Source: Bacillota bacterium
GTDB taxonomy: Bacteria > Vulcanimicrobiota > JAMDEM01
Direction of reading: 5' to 3'
Length of the DNA: 7,621 nucleotides
Assembly: GCA_023486985.1 (NCBI GenBank)
Contig: JAMDEM010000165.1
Span: 1 to 7,621 of the forward strand
Shown: positions 6,556-7,621 of the stretch, one piece after another
How the letters are laid out: every line of letters starts with the position of its first letter
Numbering within the stretch: position 1 is the first letter of the stretch
Made by a program: the position numbers and the translations under genes
The notes under the pieces: generated by a model
Told to the model about the DNA's origin: nothing
Database searches by the model: none
Seen by the model: the letters and a program-made list of their open reading frames with translations, nothing else

Positions 6556-6986
6556 ACAATAATTTTGAACCTGAAATAATTGCATATTGCTGTCATTACT
6601 GTGCCTTTGCTGCGGCGGATCTTGCCGGCACGATGAGGCTTGAGTATCCCACAAGTGTAAAAATAATAAAACTGCCCTGCTCGGGCAAGGTTGAATTGAT
6701 TCATCTGTTAAAGCCTTTTGAAGACGGAGCTGACGGCGTTTTTGTGGCAGGTTGCCTGGAAGGAAACTGCCATTACCTGAGGGGCAATATCAGAACAAAG
6801 AAGAGAGTAAATTACGTAAAGAGCCTGCTTAAAGAAATTGGAATTGAACCGGAGAGAGTGGAGATGTTTAATATGTCATCCTCCATGGGACCGGAGTTTG
6901 CACGAGTGGCAAATGAGATGACTGAAAAGGTCAGAGCAATGGGACCGAATCCGGTAAAGTTGAAAGGAGAAGAGGTCGTTAAATAA
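6552..6986 (+). CDS. mvhD: MvhD/FlpD-type iron-sulfur subunit
   Basis: A 144-residue soluble protein of the MvhD (FlpD/FrhD) family, called hydrogenase iron-sulfur subunit or methyl-viologen-reducing hydrogenase delta subunit. In methanogens MvhD carries a [2Fe-2S] centre and passes electrons from a hydrogenase or formate dehydrogenase to HdrA. Family features: FEP near the start, the CCHYCAFAAADLAG segment (C13, C14, C17), LPCSGKVEL (C43) and GADGVFVAGCLEGNCHY (C68, C73). The length is normal. The ATG at 6552 shares ATGA with the hdrA stop, and GGAGA (6543-6547) lies 4 nt upstream, so it is probably translationally coupled to hdrA. Its place next to hdrA indicates that it docks on that protein. 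No hydrogenase or formate dehydrogenase gene is visible here, so its electron partner is unknown. The C-terminal ~15 residues look like a flexible charged tail. Confidence 0.93.
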   Translation: MNNNFEPEIIAYCCHYCAFAAADLAGTMRLEYPTSVKIIKLPCSGKVELIHLLKPFEDGADGVFVAGCLEGNCHYLRGNIRTKKRVNYVKSLLKEIGIEPERVEMFNMSSSMGPEFARVANEMTEKVRAMGPNPVKLKGEEVVK

Positions 6987-6987
6987 T

Positions 6988-7060
6988 CTCCCCTCTTTTT
7001 TAAAGAGAGCGCAAGTGGAGTAAGTTATCCCCCCTCTTTTGTAAAGAGGGGTAGGGGGAG
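6988..7060. repeat. Pair of pyrimidine-rich hairpin repeats after mvhD
   Basis: Two related hairpins. The better one pairs cccctcttt (7031-7039) with aaagagggg (7043-7051) around tgt, flanked by further C and G runs (7029-7030, 7054-7058). The first is a degraded relative with a 6-bp stem, 6993-6998 with 7002-7007. Both end in a similar ...ggag-t-aa segment (7017-7023 and 7057-7064), as expected of tandem or nested copies of a dispersed repeat. Neither is followed by a T-run, so neither is a convincing intrinsic terminator. They begin 2 nt after the mvhD stop. Confidence 0.65.
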
Positions 7061-7117
7061 TTAAAAATTTGAAATTCATTCATAACTATCCAAATCTAAA
7101 AGAGAAAAAGCGTGAAA

Positions 7118-7206
7118 GGGTGTTGCAAGAAATCAAAAATAAATAAGCGAGCTTGTTTTGCGGCACGACACCCCGCAGAAAAACTGCGGAGTCTTCAATC
7201 GCAAAA
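7118..7206. repeat. Compound hairpin element between mvhD and hdrC
   Basis: The core pairs ccgcag (7173-7178) with ctgcgg (7184-7189) around five As. An outer stem pairs ttttgcg (7156-7162) with cgcaaaa (7200-7206). A competing pairing joins gggtgttg (7118-7125) to cgacaccc (7166-7173), with 7 Watson-Crick pairs and one G-U. A tiny palindrome aagcgagctt lies at 7145-7154. No coding sequence is seen here. It looks like another small structured interspersed element, distinct from the CCCTCACC type; I do not recognise a named RNA family or riboswitch. Confidence 0.55.
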
Positions 7207-7211
7207 TAACC

Positions 7212-7315
7212 CCTCCCAACCTCCCCTTAATTTAAGGGGAGAGGAATCAAATAACTCACCCAACCTTCTCTTAATTTAAGGGGAGAGGAATCAAATAACT
7301 CACCCAACCTTCTCT
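7212..7315. repeat. 44-bp tandem repeat, about 2.4 copies, upstream of hdrC
   Basis: Copies start at 7212 and 7256, with a partial third copy at 7300-7315. The segment ttaatttaaggggagaggaatcaaataac is identical in copies 1 and 2 (7227-7255 and 7271-7299); the differences are in the left C-rich part. Copy 1 forms a 9-bp hairpin (7221-7229 with 7233-7241). In copy 2 the changed bases still pair through G-U wobbles in RNA. The unit looks like a shortened CCCTCACC-type hairpin duplicated in tandem. The array ends 28 nt before the hdrC ATG. Adjacent copies without unique spacers exclude a CRISPR array. Confidence 0.85.
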
Positions 7316-7343
7316 ATGATTTTAAAAAAGAAGGAAGAAAAAA

Positions 7344-7621
7344 ATGGCAATTGAGATTTCAAGCAAAAACATGGATTACAGCTTCAAGGCTGAAGTAAAC
7401 AGGCTTAGCGCAAGCAATGTCAATCTTTGCTATCAGTGCCTGAAGTGCAGCGCCGGCTGCCCTGTAAGCTTTGCCATGGATTTAAAACCCGCCCAGGTTA
7501 TAGCCGCAGTGAGACTGGGGCAGAAAGATATCGTATATAACAGCAAGACAACATGGCTCTGCGCTTCCTGCAAAACCTGCACCACAAGATGCCCGCAGGA
7601 AATTGACATTGCCAAAGTTAT
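7344..7621 (+). CDS. hdrC: HdrC-like heterodisulfide reductase iron-sulfur subunit (partial, 5' end)
   Basis: The gene is open to the right edge; 92 codons are visible. The protein begins MAIEISSKNMDYSFKAEV and carries two [4Fe-4S] motifs: C29/C32/C35/C39 (LCYQCLKCSAGCPV) and C73/C76/C79/C83 (LCASCKTCTTRCPQ). The spacing, and the flanking sequence between the motifs (LKPAQVIAAVRLG), are those of HdrC, which relays electrons from HdrA to HdrB. GGAAG (7333-7337) lies 6 nt before the ATG, supporting the start. HdrC is normally about 180-200 residues, so roughly half is missing; hdrB is expected to follow but is not visible. It is separated from mvhD by 357 nt of repeats, so it may be read through from the metV promoter or have its own promoter; I found no convincing one. 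Confidence 0.9.
   Translation, partial: MAIEISSKNMDYSFKAEVNRLSASNVNLCYQCLKCSAGCPVSFAMDLKPAQVIAAVRLGQKDIVYNSKTTWLCASCKTCTTRCPQEIDIAKV

Noticed and set aside
6988..7051. Intrinsic terminator after mvhD
   Set aside because: The hairpins have T-runs in or before the loop but not after the stem, so they lack the required 3' U-tract on the + strand.
7069..7102. Promoter for hdrC with TTGAAA at 7069-7074
   Set aside because: No acceptable -10 box occurs 15-19 bp downstream.
7212..7315. CRISPR array
   Set aside because: The 44-bp units are directly adjacent, with no unique spacers, and there are no cas genes.

Overview
The window is bacterial DNA, all genes on the + strand, from an anaerobe that uses the methyl branch of the Wood-Ljungdahl (reductive acetyl-CoA) pathway. 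Five genes are recognisable: the last 25 codons of fhs (formate-tetrahydrofolate ligase), metV, metF, a 1476-residue HdrA-type flavoprotein, and an MvhD/FlpD-type iron-sulfur protein. The first part of hdrC then runs off the right edge. I cannot name the organism. Methyl-branch genes linked to Hdr genes, moderate GC and several interspersed hairpin repeats would fit an acetogen, a sulfate reducer (Desulfobacterota) or an uncultivated anaerobic phylum.

Layout. 1-80: end of fhs. 81-461: non-coding, holding a ~180-bp multi-stem palindromic element (162-341) and then a strong extended -10 promoter (382-409) for the next operon. 462-6986: metV-metF-hdrA-mvhD. metV/metF and hdrA/mvhD each overlap by 4 nt. 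A 49-bp interspersed hairpin sits between metF and hdrA and ends just before the hdrA start. 6987-7343: 357 bp of repeats (two pyrimidine-rich hairpins, a compound hairpin, a 44-bp tandem repeat). 7344-7621: hdrC, incomplete.

How the genes work together. Fhs makes 10-formyl-THF. After further steps encoded elsewhere, MetF with its Cys-rich partner MetV reduces methylene-THF to methyl-THF. In acetogens such as Moorella, MetVF is encoded and associated with HdrABC and MvhD. The same gene set here suggests a methylene-THF reductase wired to a heterodisulfide-reductase-like flavin/iron-sulfur complex. The distinctive feature is the HdrA protein: two HdrA-like halves in one chain, with a GltD/NfnB-type FAD + NAD(P)H oxidoreductase module inserted between the two ferredoxin-like clusters of the first half. 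This predicts an NAD(P)H-linked, possibly electron-bifurcating or confurcating, methylene-THF reductase complex. That is inference; the sequence shows only the domains, cofactor motifs and gene order.
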